From the NCBI RefSeq assembly GCF_018131225.1, contig NZ_JAFCMM010000001.1, positions 620,001-684,000 on the forward strand: a DNA stretch of 64,000 nucleotides, given 5' to 3'. Both the position numbers and the translations under genes were made by a program. Below are positions 53,893 through 63,038 of the stretch, piece by piece. The first letter of the stretch is position 1. Every line of letters begins with the position of its first letter. Source of the DNA: Bradyrhizobium sp. U87765 SZCCT0048. Its GTDB lineage: Bacteria; Pseudomonadota; Alphaproteobacteria; Rhizobiales; Xanthobacteraceae. Below the pieces are notes generated by a model. The model searched no databases and was not told where the DNA came from. It was given only the letters and a program-made list of their open reading frames with translations.

Positions 53893-55217
53893 CCGACGTA
53901 GCCTTCATCGACGACGACGACAGCCTGCGCGCCGCCAATGTCCAGGCGCTGCTGCTCGCCGGCTTCACCACCGCGCCCTACGCCTCCGCCCTCGAGGCGC
54001 TGGAGACGATCGACGCGGACTTTCCCGGCGTCGTCGTCACCGACGTGCGCATGCCCCATGTCGACGGGCTCGAGCTGTTCCGGCGGCTGCGCCGGATCGA
54101 CGCCGAGATCCCGGTGATCCTGATCACCGGCCATGGCGACATCTCCATGGCCGTCGACGCCATGCGCGAAGGCGCCTACGACTTTCTCACCAAGCCCTAC
54201 GGCTCCGACCGGCTGCTCGGCAGCATCCGCCATGCGCTCGACCAGCGGCGTCTCGTGCTGGAGAACCGCGCGCTGCGCCGCGCCGCGGAAGCCGCCAGCG
54301 ACGACCTGCCGCTGATCGGCGAGGATCCGGCGATCGAACGGCTGCGCCAGACCCTGCGCCAGATCGCCGACGCCGACATCGACGTGCTGATCGAGGGCGA
54401 GACCGGCAGCGGCAAGGATGTCGCCGCCAATGCGCTGCATCGCTGGAGCCGCCGGGCGTCGCGCCCGTTCGTCGCCGTCAACTGCGGCGCCCTGCCCGAG
54501 ACCATGATCGAAAGCGAATTGTTCGGCCACGAGGCCGGCGCCTTCACCGGCGCGCTCAAGAAGCGCGTCGGCCGCATCGAGCACGCCCATGGCGGCACGC
54601 TGTTCCTCGACGAGATCGAGGCAATGTCGCCGGCGTTGCAGGTCAAGCTGCTGCGCGTGCTGGAGAGCCGCCAGATCGCCCCGCTCGGCACCAACGAGGT
54701 GCGCGGCGTCGACGTCCGCGTCGTCGCCGCCACCAAGACCGACCTCCTGACGCTGGTGCGCGCCGGCAGCTTTCGCGAGGATCTCTACTACCGCCTGCAT
54801 GTCGTCGCGGTGAAGGTGCCGCCGCTGCGCGACCGCCGCGCCGACGTGCCGCTGCTGTTCGGGCACTTTCTCGCCCGCGCCGCCAAGCGGCTCGGCCGCG
54901 CCCAGCCTGCCGTCGGCCACCGCGAGCTGCAGTATCTGCAGAGCCATTCCTGGCCCGGCAATGTCCGCGAACTCACCCACTTCGCCGAGCGTGTCGCGCT
55001 GGGATTGACGCTCGATCCCGCGCCGGCCCCGGCGACGCCGGAGCGGCCGCCGCTGCCGAAGCGGGTCGAGGCCTTCGAGGCCGAGCAGATTCGCGAGGCG
55101 CTGGCGCTCAACCACGGCGATGTCCAGGCCACGGTCGAGGCGCTCGGCATCCCGCGCAAGACCTTCTACGACAAGCTGCACCGCCACGGCATCGACCAGA
55201 GCAAATACCGCGATTAG
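53889..55217 (+). CDS. dctD: C4-dicarboxylate response regulator DctD, sigma-54 activator
   Basis: 442 aa; ATG 53889 overlaps the dctB stop by 4 bases (ATGA). Receiver domain: acidic pair DDDDS near residue 9, phosphorylated D52 in [13 protein letters not shown], Lys in FLTKPYG. AAA+ domain: Walker [10 protein letters not shown], sigma-54 contact loop [12 protein letters not shown], Walker [11 protein letters not shown], then arginine finger [13 protein letters not shown]-terminal Fis-type helix-turn-helix [20 protein letters not shown]. Activates dctA through the sites between the divergent genes. Confidence 0.95.
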   Translation: MTDVAFIDDDDSLRAANVQALLLAGFTTAPYASALEALETIDADFPGVVVTDVRMPHVDGLELFRRLRRIDAEIPVILITGHGDISMAVDAMREGAYDFLTKPYGSDRLLGSIRHALDQRRLVLENRALRRAAEAASDDLPLIGEDPAIERLRQTLRQIADADIDVLIEGETGSGKDVAANALHRWSRRASRPFVAVNCGALPETMIESELFGHEAGAFTGALKKRVGRIEHAHGGTLFLDEIEAMSPALQVKLLRVLESRQIAPLGTNEVRGVDVRVVAATKTDLLTLVRAGSFREDLYYRLHVVAVKVPPLRDRRADVPLLFGHFLARAAKRLGRAQPAVGHRELQYLQSHSWPGNVRELTHFAERVALGLTLDPAPAPATPERPPLPKRVEAFEAEQIREALALNHGDVQATVEALGIPRKTFYDKLHRHGIDQSKYRD

Positions 55218-55238
55218 CGGGCTCGGAAAGCACTCCGT

Positions 55239-55577
55239 CTAATGACTGATCATCCAGGGCCGTGCGGACGGAAAGCCCTTGGCGCCGCTGCGGCTCTTGG
55301 TCATCAGGCGGGATGATTTGCCGGAGCAGCAGCCGCAGCCCGGACCGTGCGAGGCCTTGTATTCACCGACGGTCTTCGGCGCGTGGGCGCTGCGCTCGTT
55401 GGTGGCGTGGGCCTTGCGTGCCGACGCCGGCATGCTGGAAAAGTGCGGCGCGGTCAGGATGGCGCGCGGCGCCTGCGACCCGCACGCCGGACAGTCGTCC
55501 GGCTCGTCGCATTCGGCCATCGGCCGCATGTTGGTGAAGGGTCCGCAATCGTCGCAGAGATATTCGTACACCGGCAT
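55239..55577 (-). CDS. fmdB: FmdB-type zinc ribbon protein, copy 1
   Basis: 112 aa. N-terminal zinc ribbon MPVYEYLCDDCGPFTNMRPM with the second pair CPACGS at 29-34, then a Cys-rich patch HGPGCGCCSGKSSRL near residue 80-95. Homologues regulate or support the amide-degrading operon in Methylophilus. It follows fmdA by 72 bases and is nearly identical (4 differences in 112 residues: Q35R, A39V, S48C, S52A) to the protein encoded at 59647. It converges on dctD. Confidence 0.88.
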   Translation of the reverse strand: MPVYEYLCDDCGPFTNMRPMAECDEPDDCPACGSQAPRAILTAPHFSSMPASARKAHATNERSAHAPKTVGEYKASHGPGCGCCSGKSSRLMTKSRSGAKGFPSARPWMISH

Positions 55578-55649
55578 GGATCACCTCTGAATGGTCGGGA
55601 GATCGGAGGACTGCGGGACGGGCGGACAACCGCCCGCCCCGCCCGGCGA

Positions 55650-56882
55650 TCACGTCTTGTCGGGCGACAGCGGCAGGTCGATGCCGCCCTTGATGTGTTT
55701 GATCGGCCCCGCCGACGACGGCATGATGTCGAAGTCGAAGATCTCGGTCGGCAGCCACAGCGTCGCGCAGGCGTTGGGGACGTCGACGACCCCGGAGATA
55801 TGGCCCTGGCACGGCGCGGTGCCGAGGATTGAATAGGCCTGGGCGCCGGAGTAGCCGAACTTCTTGAGATACTCGATGGCGTTGAGGCAGGCCTGGCGGT
55901 AGGCGATGTGGACGTCGAGGTAGTGCTGCTTGCCGGCCTCGTCGACCGAGATGCCTTCGAAGATCAGGAAGTCCTTGTAGTTCGGCGTCACCGGCGACGG
56001 CTTGAACACCGGGTTCTTGATGCCGTACTTGGCGACGCCATCCTTGATGATGTCGACCTTGATGTGCAGCCAGCCGGCCATCTCGATCGCGCCGCAGAAG
56101 GTGATCTCGCCATCGCCCTGGCTGAAGTGCAGGTCGCCCATCGACAGGCCGCCGCCCCGCACATAGACCGGGAAGTAGATCTTTGAGCCGCGCGACAAAT
56201 CCTTGATGTCGCAGTTGCCGCCGTGCTCGCGCGGCGGCACTGTGCGGGCGCCCTCCGCCGCGGCCTTCTGCTTGGCATCGCCCTTGAGACGGCCCATGTG
56301 GGCGGTGGGGCCAAACGGCGGGTTGGCGAGGCCGGGAACGCGGGTCGGGTTGGTGGCGATCAGCGCGGTCTCGCGCTCGTTCCAGGTCGACAGCAGCTTC
56401 GGATCGGGCAGACAGCCGATCAGGCCGGGATGGATCAGGCCGGCGAAATTCACGCCCGGAATGTGGCGCGACGAGGTGAACATCCCCTTGAAGTCCCAGA
56501 TCGACTTCTGCGCCTGCGGGAAGTGATCGGTGAGGAAGCCGCCGCCGTTCTGCTTGGAGAAGAAGCCGTTGAAACCCCACAGGCTCTCCTTCATCGGGCC
56601 AACGTCGAGCAGGTCGACCACCAGGAGGTCGCCGGGCTCGGCGCCCTTGACGCCGATCGGGCCGGACAGGAAGTGCACGATCGACAGATCGATGTCGCGG
56701 ACATCGTCGGCGGAATCGTTGTTCTTGATGAAGCCGCCGGTCCAGTCGTAGGTCTCGATGATGAAGTCGTCACCCGGACTGACCCATTCCACCATCGGAA
56801 TGTCCGGGTGCCAGCGGTTGTGGACCTTGTCGTTCTCATAAGCCGACTGCGTCAGATCGACCTTGATCAGCGTCTCGGGCAT
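55650..56882 (-). CDS. fmdA: Formamidase/acetamidase, copy 1
   Basis: 410 aa, typical for the acetamidase/formamidase (FmdA_AmdA) family. GGAGG precedes ATG 56882. Family-type segments: RWHPDIPMVEWVSPGDDFII, GPIGVKGAEPGDLLVVDLLD and VRGGGLSMGDLHFSQGDGEI, with REHGGNCDIKDL marking the catalytic region. It hydrolyses short aliphatic amides such as formamide to ammonia and acid in the cytoplasm. Only four residues differ from the second copy (S35N, F135Y, S165A, R242P), although the DNA has many silent differences. Confidence 0.93.
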   Translation of the reverse strand: MPETLIKVDLTQSAYENDKVHNRWHPDIPMVEWVSPGDDFIIETYDWTGGFIKNNDSADDVRDIDLSIVHFLSGPIGVKGAEPGDLLVVDLLDVGPMKESLWGFNGFFSKQNGGGFLTDHFPQAQKSIWDFKGMFTSSRHIPGVNFAGLIHPGLIGCLPDPKLLSTWNERETALIATNPTRVPGLANPPFGPTAHMGRLKGDAKQKAAAEGARTVPPREHGGNCDIKDLSRGSKIYFPVYVRGGGLSMGDLHFSQGDGEITFCGAIEMAGWLHIKVDIIKDGVAKYGIKNPVFKPSPVTPNYKDFLIFEGISVDEAGKQHYLDVHIAYRQACLNAIEYLKKFGYSGAQAYSILGTAPCQGHISGVVDVPNACATLWLPTEIFDFDIMPSSAGPIKHIKGGIDLPLSPDKT

Positions 56883-56915
56883 GGCGTTCTCCTCCAGTTT
56901 GTTTTCATTGGACGT

Positions 56916-57845
56916 TCAGAGTGAGACCTCGGTTGATGGCACGACACTCAACCCGTGACGGTCGGCGGGGCGGCCGCCCCTGCTCGACAGCGTCAGATAA
57001 TTGAGCAGATATTCATACAATTCATCGACCGCCGATGAGCGACGTTCGGAAGCCGCCCGGTAGAGGAGAAGATCAACACTCGGCAAGGGCGGCAGTCCCG
57101 CACTGGGCGGCGGACAGCGCAGACCCGGCACCAATGCACTTTCGATCAACACCGTTGTCGCGAGGCCGGACAACACCGCCGTTTGAAGGCCGCTCACACT
57201 GTCACTGACACAGGAGATGCGCCAATCGAGACCAGCCCTGTCGAGCGCGTCGATCGCATAGTCACGATAGACATTGCCGGGAGGCAGCAACGCCACCGGC
57301 AGAGGCCTCTCCAGGTGAGCCGACGAGGTCGCTCCCGTGAGCCAGACCAGTTGCTCATGTCCCACAACCTGCCCTCCAGTGAAGCCATCCATCCGCGTGA
57401 CAAGCGCAATGTCAACGCTGCCTTCCCGGACACGAGCGACAAGCGGCCTCGACAGTGCGCAGTACAATTCGATCCGGATCTCCGGATGAATCCGGCGGAA
57501 TGCACTGAGCACCGGCGGCAGGATGAAGGCCGCATACAGGTCGGGAACACCGAGAACCACGGTCTCATCTGCCTTGCGCGTCACCAACTGCGCCACACAG
57601 GCGTCGTGCTGACGCAGGATCTGCCGGGCGTGCGACAGAAGAATGGTCCCCGTCTCCGTCAGCTCCAGCGTCCTCCGTGTGTCATCGAACAGCTTCGCAT
57701 CGAGGATTTCCTCCAGCTTCTGGATCTGCTGGGTGATGGCAGACTGCGTGCGTCCCATCCGTCGGGAAGCTTCAGTGACGCTTCCGGTATCGACGGTCAG
57801 AAGAAACGCACGCAGCGATCGGATATCGAGATAAGTCGGCGGCAT
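56916..57845 (-). CDS. LysR-family transcriptional regulator inside the amide locus
   Basis: 309 aa. Helix-turn-helix residues about 15-40: TGSVTEASRRMGRTQSAITQ, followed by QIQKLEEILDAKLFDDTRRT. The C-terminal effector domain has EIRIELYCALSRPLVARVRE. It is encoded 33 bases upstream of fmdA copy 1 and 32 bases downstream of the AmiS/UreI gene, on the same strand, so it may be cotranscribed with them rather than divergent. Likely regulator of amide use (inference). Confidence 0.87.
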   Translation of the reverse strand: MPPTYLDIRSLRAFLLTVDTGSVTEASRRMGRTQSAITQQIQKLEEILDAKLFDDTRRTLELTETGTILLSHARQILRQHDACVAQLVTRKADETVVLGVPDLYAAFILPPVLSAFRRIHPEIRIELYCALSRPLVARVREGSVDIALVTRMDGFTGGQVVGHEQLVWLTGATSSAHLERPLPVALLPPGNVYRDYAIDALDRAGLDWRISCVSDSVSGLQTAVLSGLATTVLIESALVPGLRCPPPSAGLPPLPSVDLLLYRAASERRSSAVDELYEYLLNYLTLSSRGGRPADRHGLSVVPSTEVSL

Positions 57846-57877
57846 GAGGCCTCGTTCTCAGCATGGAGCTGAGAACT

Positions 57878-58393
57878 CTACGCCATATGCCCTCCGAGGA
57901 GTAGATATCCAGGCGCCAGTCCTGTCACGACGCTGTTGAGGAGCGCCATCCATCCGGTCTGCCGCCCGATCTTCGCGCCGCGAACCAGCAGCAGGAAGAA
58001 CATCACGTAAAGGATCGCCCACAAGATCCAGCAGAGCGCGAACCAGTAATTCCAGAGCGTCACGGCACTGTGGAGATTTTCCGCAGCGACGGGCAGCAGG
58101 ATGACCGCAACAACAGCGCAGTACCACCCCAATCCTCGACCATCGTTACCATTGAACTGATTCAGCGCGACCCAGAGGAACGTAAGGCCGAACAGCAGGA
58201 TCAACGCCGCAGCCTTCACAGCCTCCAATGCCACACCGGGAACAGCGATCAGCACAAGGCTGACGATCGCAAGAACCCCGCCGGAGAAGAAATTCGGAAG
58301 AGCGACCTCGCGGTCGCTGATCCGGCCGTGCAGCCAAAGGCCATTCTGAAAGAGAACGATGCCGACATAGAGCAGAACCAATCCGACGAGCAT
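57878..58393 (-). CDS. AmiS/UreI family amide or urea channel
   Basis: 171 aa, six hydrophobic segments expected: MLVGLVLLYVGIVLFQNGLW, FFSGGVLAIVSLVLIAVPGV, AALILLFGLTFLWVALNQFN, then further helices. GLVLLYVG and LLLFGLTFLWVALNQF...G..W are the signatures of AmiS/UreI proteins, which conduct urea or short amides, some in a pH-dependent way. It lies in one run with the MetX-like hydrolase (23 bases upstream) and the LysR gene. Possible role: facilitated amide uptake at higher concentrations, complementing the Urt transporter. Confidence 0.9.
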   Translation of the reverse strand: MLVGLVLLYVGIVLFQNGLWLHGRISDREVALPNFFSGGVLAIVSLVLIAVPGVALEAVKAAALILLFGLTFLWVALNQFNGNDGRGLGWYCAVVAVILLPVAAENLHSAVTLWNYWFALCWILWAILYVMFFLLLVRGAKIGRQTGWMALLNSVVTGLAPGYLLLGGHMA

Positions 58394-58416
58394 GCCAAAA
58401 GCTCCCGTTGACGCGA

Positions 58417-59433
58417 TCAGCTCGCGAGAAGCTCTTTGAGCAGATTGTCGAGAGTCTTCACGTCGGCCGGGCTAGTCCCTGGTCCTCCGGCGAAATGCCC
58501 CCAGACCGTGTCGATCTGACGCAGTTGGGCATTCGGCATGTGCCGGACTTCATAAATGTTGTCTTCAGGAGGGAAATACAGATCAGTGGACGCGGGCACG
58601 ACGAATGCCTTGGCCTTGATTGCCCCCAGGGCTTTCTCGAAATCGCCGGCGAAGGTATCGTTCTTGCTGATGTCGCCGTGCTGCCACGACCACAGCATCG
58701 CGAGGAGATTGTTGGCATCGCGCGGAAGGAATATGCCCTCCCAGAAGCCGACCAGAAAGTCTTCGAGCGAGGCATATCCCATCGCGTTGAGATCGAGCTT
58801 CTCGCGATAGAATGACTGGCTGAACCCCCATCCCGCATAGACGCGCGCCATGGCGCGAAGCCCCTTCGTCGGCTGGGTGTCGTACCATCCCCCCTTGAAG
58901 GCATCGTCGGCGGTGAGCGCGGCCTTGACGCCCTCCAGAAAAACGAAGTTGTGCCGCGAACAGCGTGCCGCCCCCTGAAAAGGCAGGATGCGCTGGACCA
59001 TATCGGGATACATGCAGCCCCAATGATAGGTCTGGCCGGCGCCCATCGACCAGCCGGTCACGAGCGGCAAGGTTTCGATGCCGAATTTCTCGGTCACCAG
59101 GCGATGCTGAACCCTGACGTTGTCATAGGGCGTGACGTGGGGGAAACGCGCCTGATTCCACGGCGATGGCGTGTTGCTGGGCGACGATGAAAGCCCGTTG
59201 CCGAGCATGTTGGGAATGATAATGAAGTATTTTCGCGGGTCGAGCGCCATCCCTTCGCCAACCAGCCATTCATTGTCGTAGTGCTGGCCCGAATACCAGG
59301 TGGGATAGACAATCGCGTTGTCGCGCTTTGAATTGAGCGTACCGAAGGTCTTGTAGGCGAGCTTGGCGTCTCTGAGCGTGGCACCACTCTGCAGAACCAC
59401 ATTCCCCAGCTCAAAGATTTCATAGTCTCGCAT
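58417..59433 (-). CDS. Alpha/beta-hydrolase, homoserine O-acetyltransferase (MetX)-like
   Basis: 338 aa from ATG 59433; the frame is open to 59535 but those codons are not family-like. Nucleophile elbow VTGWSMGAGQTYHWGCMYPD, catalytic Asp region PASTDLYFPPED, catalytic His in IDTVWGHFAGGPG. The N-terminus ATLRDAKLAYKTFGTLNSKR is characteristic of the MetX fold. MetX-like proteins outside methionine pathways are esterases or amide hydrolases. Its position in a run with AmiS, LysR and fmdA suggests a role in amide, nitrile or ester use rather than methionine synthesis. Confidence 0.85.
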   Translation of the reverse strand: MRDYEIFELGNVVLQSGATLRDAKLAYKTFGTLNSKRDNAIVYPTWYSGQHYDNEWLVGEGMALDPRKYFIIIPNMLGNGLSSSPSNTPSPWNQARFPHVTPYDNVRVQHRLVTEKFGIETLPLVTGWSMGAGQTYHWGCMYPDMVQRILPFQGAARCSRHNFVFLEGVKAALTADDAFKGGWYDTQPTKGLRAMARVYAGWGFSQSFYREKLDLNAMGYASLEDFLVGFWEGIFLPRDANNLLAMLWSWQHGDISKNDTFAGDFEKALGAIKAKAFVVPASTDLYFPPEDNIYEVRHMPNAQLRQIDTVWGHFAGGPGTSPADVKTLDNLLKELLAS

Positions 59434-59646
59434 GTATCCCCTCCCGTCCTGTCGTTGTCGCAGTGCTTCGTGCACTTGACGAACGCTAGGAGTGAGGATC
59501 CCCGTTGGCAAATTAGAACTACTAATCCCCCCCATAAGGCGGTCGGACCGATATCAGCTCCCTGCCGAAGGTCGACGAGCCCCCAGCAGGGCGACCACGA
59601 GGTCGCCGCCCCATGTCATTGGCCTGCCGCAAGAACGCGGCAGCCA

Positions 59647-59985
59647 TCAATGGCTGATCATCCAGGGCCGCGCGGACGGAAAGCCCTTGGCGCCGCTGCG
59701 GCTTTTGGTCATGAGGCGGGATGATTTGCCGGAGCAGCAGCCGCAGCCCGGGCCATGGGAGGCTTTGTACTCCCCAACAGTCTTCGGCGCGTGGGCGCTG
59801 CGCTCGTTGGTGGCGTGAGCCTTGCGCGCCGCCGCCGGCATGCAGGAAAAGTGCGGCGCGGTCAGAATCACGCGCGGCGCCCGCGACCCGCACGCCGGAC
59901 AGTCGTCCGGCTCGTCGCACTCGGCCATCGGCCGCATGTTGGTGAAGGGACCGCAATCGTCGCAGAGATATTCGTACACCGGCAT
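59647..59985 (-). CDS. fmdB: FmdB-type zinc ribbon protein, copy 2
   Basis: 112 aa. MPVYEYLCDDCGPFTNMRPM, CPACGS, and the Cys-rich HGPGCGCCSGKSSRL are as in copy 1; it differs at Q35R, A39V, S48C and S52A, so S48C adds one Cys. It follows fmdA copy 2 by 92 bases, which contain a hairpin (GGCGGGGC ... GCCCCGCC, 60019-60048) that might attenuate or process the transcript. 213 bases downstream the MetX-like hydrolase gene begins. Confidence 0.88.
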   Translation of the reverse strand: MPVYEYLCDDCGPFTNMRPMAECDEPDDCPACGSRAPRVILTAPHFSCMPAAARKAHATNERSAHAPKTVGEYKASHGPGCGCCSGKSSRLMTKSRSGAKGFPSARPWMISH

Positions 59986-60077
59986 GGATCACCTCTGAAT
60001 CCGGAAAAAGCGCTGATGGCGGGGCGAACGGCTCACCGCCCGCCCCGCCTCATGCATCGATCAATGACGCCCGGCGA

Positions 60078-61310
60078 TCATGTCTTGTCGGGCGACAGCG
60101 GCAGGTCGATGCCGCCCTTGATGTGTTTGATCGGCCCCGCCGACGACGGCATGATGTCAAAGTCGAAGATCTCCGTCGGCAGCCACAGCGTGGCGCAGGC
60201 GTTGGGGACGTCGACGACGCCGGAGATGTGGCCCTGGCACGGCGCCGTGCCGAGGATCGAATAGGCCTGGGCGCCGGAGTAGCCGAACTTCTTGAGGTAC
60301 TCGATGGCGTTGAGGCAGGCCTGGCGGTAGGCGATGTGGACGTCGAGGTAGTGCTGCTTGCCGGCCTCGTCGACCGAGATGCCTTCGAAAATCAAGAAGT
60401 CCTTGTAGTTCGGGGTCACCGGCGACGGCTTGAACACCGGGTTCTTGATGCCGTACTTGGCAACGCCGTCCTTGATGATGTCGACCTTGATGTGCAGCCA
60501 GCCGGCCATCTCGATCGCGCCGCAGAAGGTGATCTCGCCGTCACCCTGGCTGAAGTGCAGGTCGCCCATGGAGAGGCCGCCGCCCGGGACATAGACCGGG
60601 AAGTAGATCTTTGAGCCGCGCGACAAATCCTTGATGTCGCAGTTGCCGCCGTGCTCGCGCGGCGGCACCGTGCGGGCGCCCTCCGCCGCCGCCTTCTGTT
60701 TGGCGTCGCCCTTGAGACGGCCCATGTGGGCGGTCGGGCCGAACGGCGGGTTGGCGAGGCCGGGAACGCGGGTCGGGTTGGTGGCGATCAGCGCGGTCTC
60801 GCGCTCGTTCCAGGTCGCCAGCAGCTTCGGATCCGGCAGACAGCCGATCAGGCCGGGATGGATCAGACCGGCGAAGTTGACCCCGGGGATGTGGCGCGAC
60901 GAGGTGTACATCCCCTTGAAATCCCAGATCGACTTCTGCGCCTGCGGGAAGTGATCGGTGAGGAAGCCGCCGCCGTTCTGCTTGGAGAAGAAGCCGTTGA
61001 AACCCCACAGGCTCTCCTTCATCGGGCCGACGTCGAGCAGGTCGACCACCAGGAGATCGCCGGGCTCGGCGCCCTTGACGCCGATCGGGCCTGACAGGAA
61101 GTGCACGATCGACAGATCGATGTCGCGGACATCGTCGGCGGAATCGTTGTTCTTGATGAAGCCGCCAGTCCAGTCGTAGGTCTCGATGATGAAGTCGTCG
61201 CCCGGATTGACCCATTCCACCATCGGAATGTCCGGGTGCCAGCGGTTGTGGACCTTGTCGTTCTCGTAAGCCGACTGCGTCAGATCGACCTTGATCAGCG
61301 TCTCGGGCAT
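60078..61310 (-). CDS. fmdA: Formamidase/acetamidase, copy 2
   Basis: 410 aa from ATG 61310, with AAGGGGAG upstream, starting 31 bases after the urtE stop and so probably in the same operon. The enzyme hydrolyses short aliphatic amides taken up by the Urt/Fmd transporter. Same motifs as copy 1, with VPGGGLSMGDLHFSQGDGEI in place of VRGGG. Four residue changes against copy 1 (S35N, F135Y, S165A, R242P), against about 5 percent silent DNA change in the stretch compared. Confidence 0.93.
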   Translation of the reverse strand: MPETLIKVDLTQSAYENDKVHNRWHPDIPMVEWVNPGDDFIIETYDWTGGFIKNNDSADDVRDIDLSIVHFLSGPIGVKGAEPGDLLVVDLLDVGPMKESLWGFNGFFSKQNGGGFLTDHFPQAQKSIWDFKGMYTSSRHIPGVNFAGLIHPGLIGCLPDPKLLATWNERETALIATNPTRVPGLANPPFGPTAHMGRLKGDAKQKAAAEGARTVPPREHGGNCDIKDLSRGSKIYFPVYVPGGGLSMGDLHFSQGDGEITFCGAIEMAGWLHIKVDIIKDGVAKYGIKNPVFKPSPVTPNYKDFLIFEGISVDEAGKQHYLDVHIAYRQACLNAIEYLKKFGYSGAQAYSILGTAPCQGHISGVVDVPNACATLWLPTEIFDFDIMPSSAGPIKHIKGGIDLPLSPDKT

Positions 61311-61341
61311 GTATGCTCCCCTTCCTTCAAGTTCACCTTGG

Positions 61342-62031
61342 TTACACGGACAGAAATTTTGCGACCTGCGCCTCGTCGACTGCAGCGCGCGGGTCGTCGC
61401 GGACGATCTCGCCGTTCTCGATCACCAGCACGCGGTCGGCGATATCGAGGGCGAAGCTCAGAACCTGTTCGGACACGACGATCGACAGGCCGCGCTGGTC
61501 GCGGATGCGCTTCAGGGTGCGCGCCATCTCGCGGATGATCGAGGGCTGGATGCCTTCGGTCGGCTCGTCCAGCAGCAGCACCTTGGGCCTGGTGGCGAGC
61601 GCCCGGGCGATCGCGAGCTGCTGCTGCTGGCCGCCAGACAGATTGCCGCCGCGGCGGCCCTTCATCTCCAGCAGCACGGGAAACAGCTCGTAAATGTCGT
61701 CGGGCACCCGGCTTTCACCGGACGCGACAAGACCGGTCTCGATGTTGTCCTGCACCGTCATGGTCGAGAAGATCATGCGCCCTTGCGGCACATAGGCAAG
61801 GCCCTGTGCGACGCGCTCATAACTCTTGAGGCGTGACACTTCGACGCCGTTCATGCTGACCGAGCCGCTCTTCGTCGGCACGATGCCCATCAGCGCCTTC
61901 ATCAGCGTGGTCTTGCCCATGCCGTTGCGGCCCATGATGGCGACGATCTCGTTGGGCGCGACCGCCACATTGAGGCCGTGCAGCACCTCGCTCTGGCCGT
62001 AGGCGACATGAAGATCGGAAATGGCAAGCAT
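61342..62031 (-). CDS. urtE: Urea/short-chain amide ABC transporter ATP-binding protein UrtE-like
   Basis: 229 aa from ATG 62031; the frame is open to 62202 but runs over a REP element. Walker A GRNGMGKTTLMKALMG, signature LSGGQQQQLAIARALATRPK, Walker B VLLLDEPTEGIQPSI. The IQPSII after Walker B is typical of the UrtE/LivF group. Encoded between urtD and fmdA copy 2. In Methylophilus the homologous FmdF-type gene set is used for amides and urea. Confidence 0.9.
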   Translation of the reverse strand: MLAISDLHVAYGQSEVLHGLNVAVAPNEIVAIMGRNGMGKTTLMKALMGIVPTKSGSVSMNGVEVSRLKSYERVAQGLAYVPQGRMIFSTMTVQDNIETGLVASGESRVPDDIYELFPVLLEMKGRRGGNLSGGQQQQLAIARALATRPKVLLLDEPTEGIQPSIIREMARTLKRIRDQRGLSIVVSEQVLSFALDIADRVLVIENGEIVRDDPRAAVDEAQVAKFLSV

Positions 62032-62272
62032 GCGCGTGCTCCTCAGTTGATTACGTGATCCGTCACCCTGAGGTGGCCGCGCGACGCGCGGCCCTCGAAG
62101 GGCGACGGCCCGTGCATTCGACACCTCGGCCGCGCATCCTCCGAGGCTCGCTGCGCAACGCAAGTCGGGTTTACCCGATTTGCGTCTGAGGCAAGTAGGC
62201 AACTCGGCGAAGCCGAGTTGCTGTGCACCTCAGGATGACGGAGAAATGCAACGGTGCCGAAACGAGCCATGT
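62032..62272. repeat. REP-like palindrome, type B, between urtD and urtE
   Basis: CGTCACCCTGAGGTGGCCGC, CGCGGCCCTCGAAGGGCGAC, then ATCCTCCGAGGCTCGCTGCG and CACCTCAGGATGACGG (62062-62239). It interrupts an operon that is otherwise tightly packed and may affect relative expression of urtD and urtE. Confidence 0.65.
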
Positions 62273-63028
62273 TCAATGCCCGAGATAGACTTCGATGACC
62301 TTGGGATCGGTCTTGACCTTGTCCATCGATCCTTCCGACAGGATCTGGCCCTGGTGCAGCACCGTGACCTTGTGGGCGATGTCCTCGACGAACTTCATGT
62401 CGTGCTCGATCACCAGCACCGAGCGATCCTTGATGATGCGGTTGAGCAGTTCGGCGGTCTTGACGCGCTCGCTGACGCTCATGCCGGCGACCGGCTCGTC
62501 GAGCATCAGCAGCTCCGGGTCCTGGATCAGCAGCATGCCGATCTCCAGCCACTGCTTCTGGCCGTGGCTGAGCAGGTCCGCGCGCATCTCGAGCCGGTCC
62601 CTGAGGAAGATCATCTCGGCGACCTCTTCCACCCGCTCGCGGACCGCGGCGTCACGCTTGAACGCCAGGGCGCCGAACACGGTGCGGCCGCGAGGGTAGG
62701 AGATTTCAAGGTTCTCGAACACCGTCAGATCGTCATAGATCGACGGCGTCTGGAACTTGCGGCCAACGCCGGCCTGGACGATCTCGTTCTCCTTCATCCG
62801 TGTCAATTCCTGGCCGCGGAACTGGATCGATCCGGCGGTCGCCCGTGTCTTGCCGCAGATCAGGTCGAGGACGGTGGTCTTGCCGGCGCCGTTCGGGCCG
62901 ATGATGACCCGGATCTCGTTCTCGTCGACATAGAAAGAGAGATCATTGACCGCCTTGAAGCCGTCGAACGACACCGTCAGCCCCTCGACGGCGAGCAGGA
63001 AATCCTTGGGTTGATGACCGATCAGCAT
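62273..63028 (-). CDS. urtD: Urea/short-chain amide ABC transporter ATP-binding protein UrtD-like
   Basis: 251 aa from ATG 63028, 10 bases after the urtC stop. Walker A GPNGAGKTTVLDLICGKTRA, signature LLSHGQKQWLEIGMLLIQDP (the LSHGQKQWLEIGML form is diagnostic of UrtD/FmdE), Walker B LLMLDEPVAGMS. The N-terminus MLIGHQPKDFLLAVEG fits the family. It pairs with UrtE to power the importer; in the gene order it follows the permease urtC. Confidence 0.92.
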   Translation of the reverse strand: MLIGHQPKDFLLAVEGLTVSFDGFKAVNDLSFYVDENEIRVIIGPNGAGKTTVLDLICGKTRATAGSIQFRGQELTRMKENEIVQAGVGRKFQTPSIYDDLTVFENLEISYPRGRTVFGALAFKRDAAVRERVEEVAEMIFLRDRLEMRADLLSHGQKQWLEIGMLLIQDPELLMLDEPVAGMSVSERVKTAELLNRIIKDRSVLVIEHDMKFVEDIAHKVTVLHQGQILSEGSMDKVKTDPKVIEVYLGH

Positions 63029-63038
63029 GTCGCCCTCC

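Noticed and set aside
60019..60048. Hairpin between fmdA copy 2 and fmdB copy 2 as a terminator
   Set aside because: The U-run follows only after 8 further bases and the downstream gene lies in the same functional unit; more likely a processing or attenuation structure.
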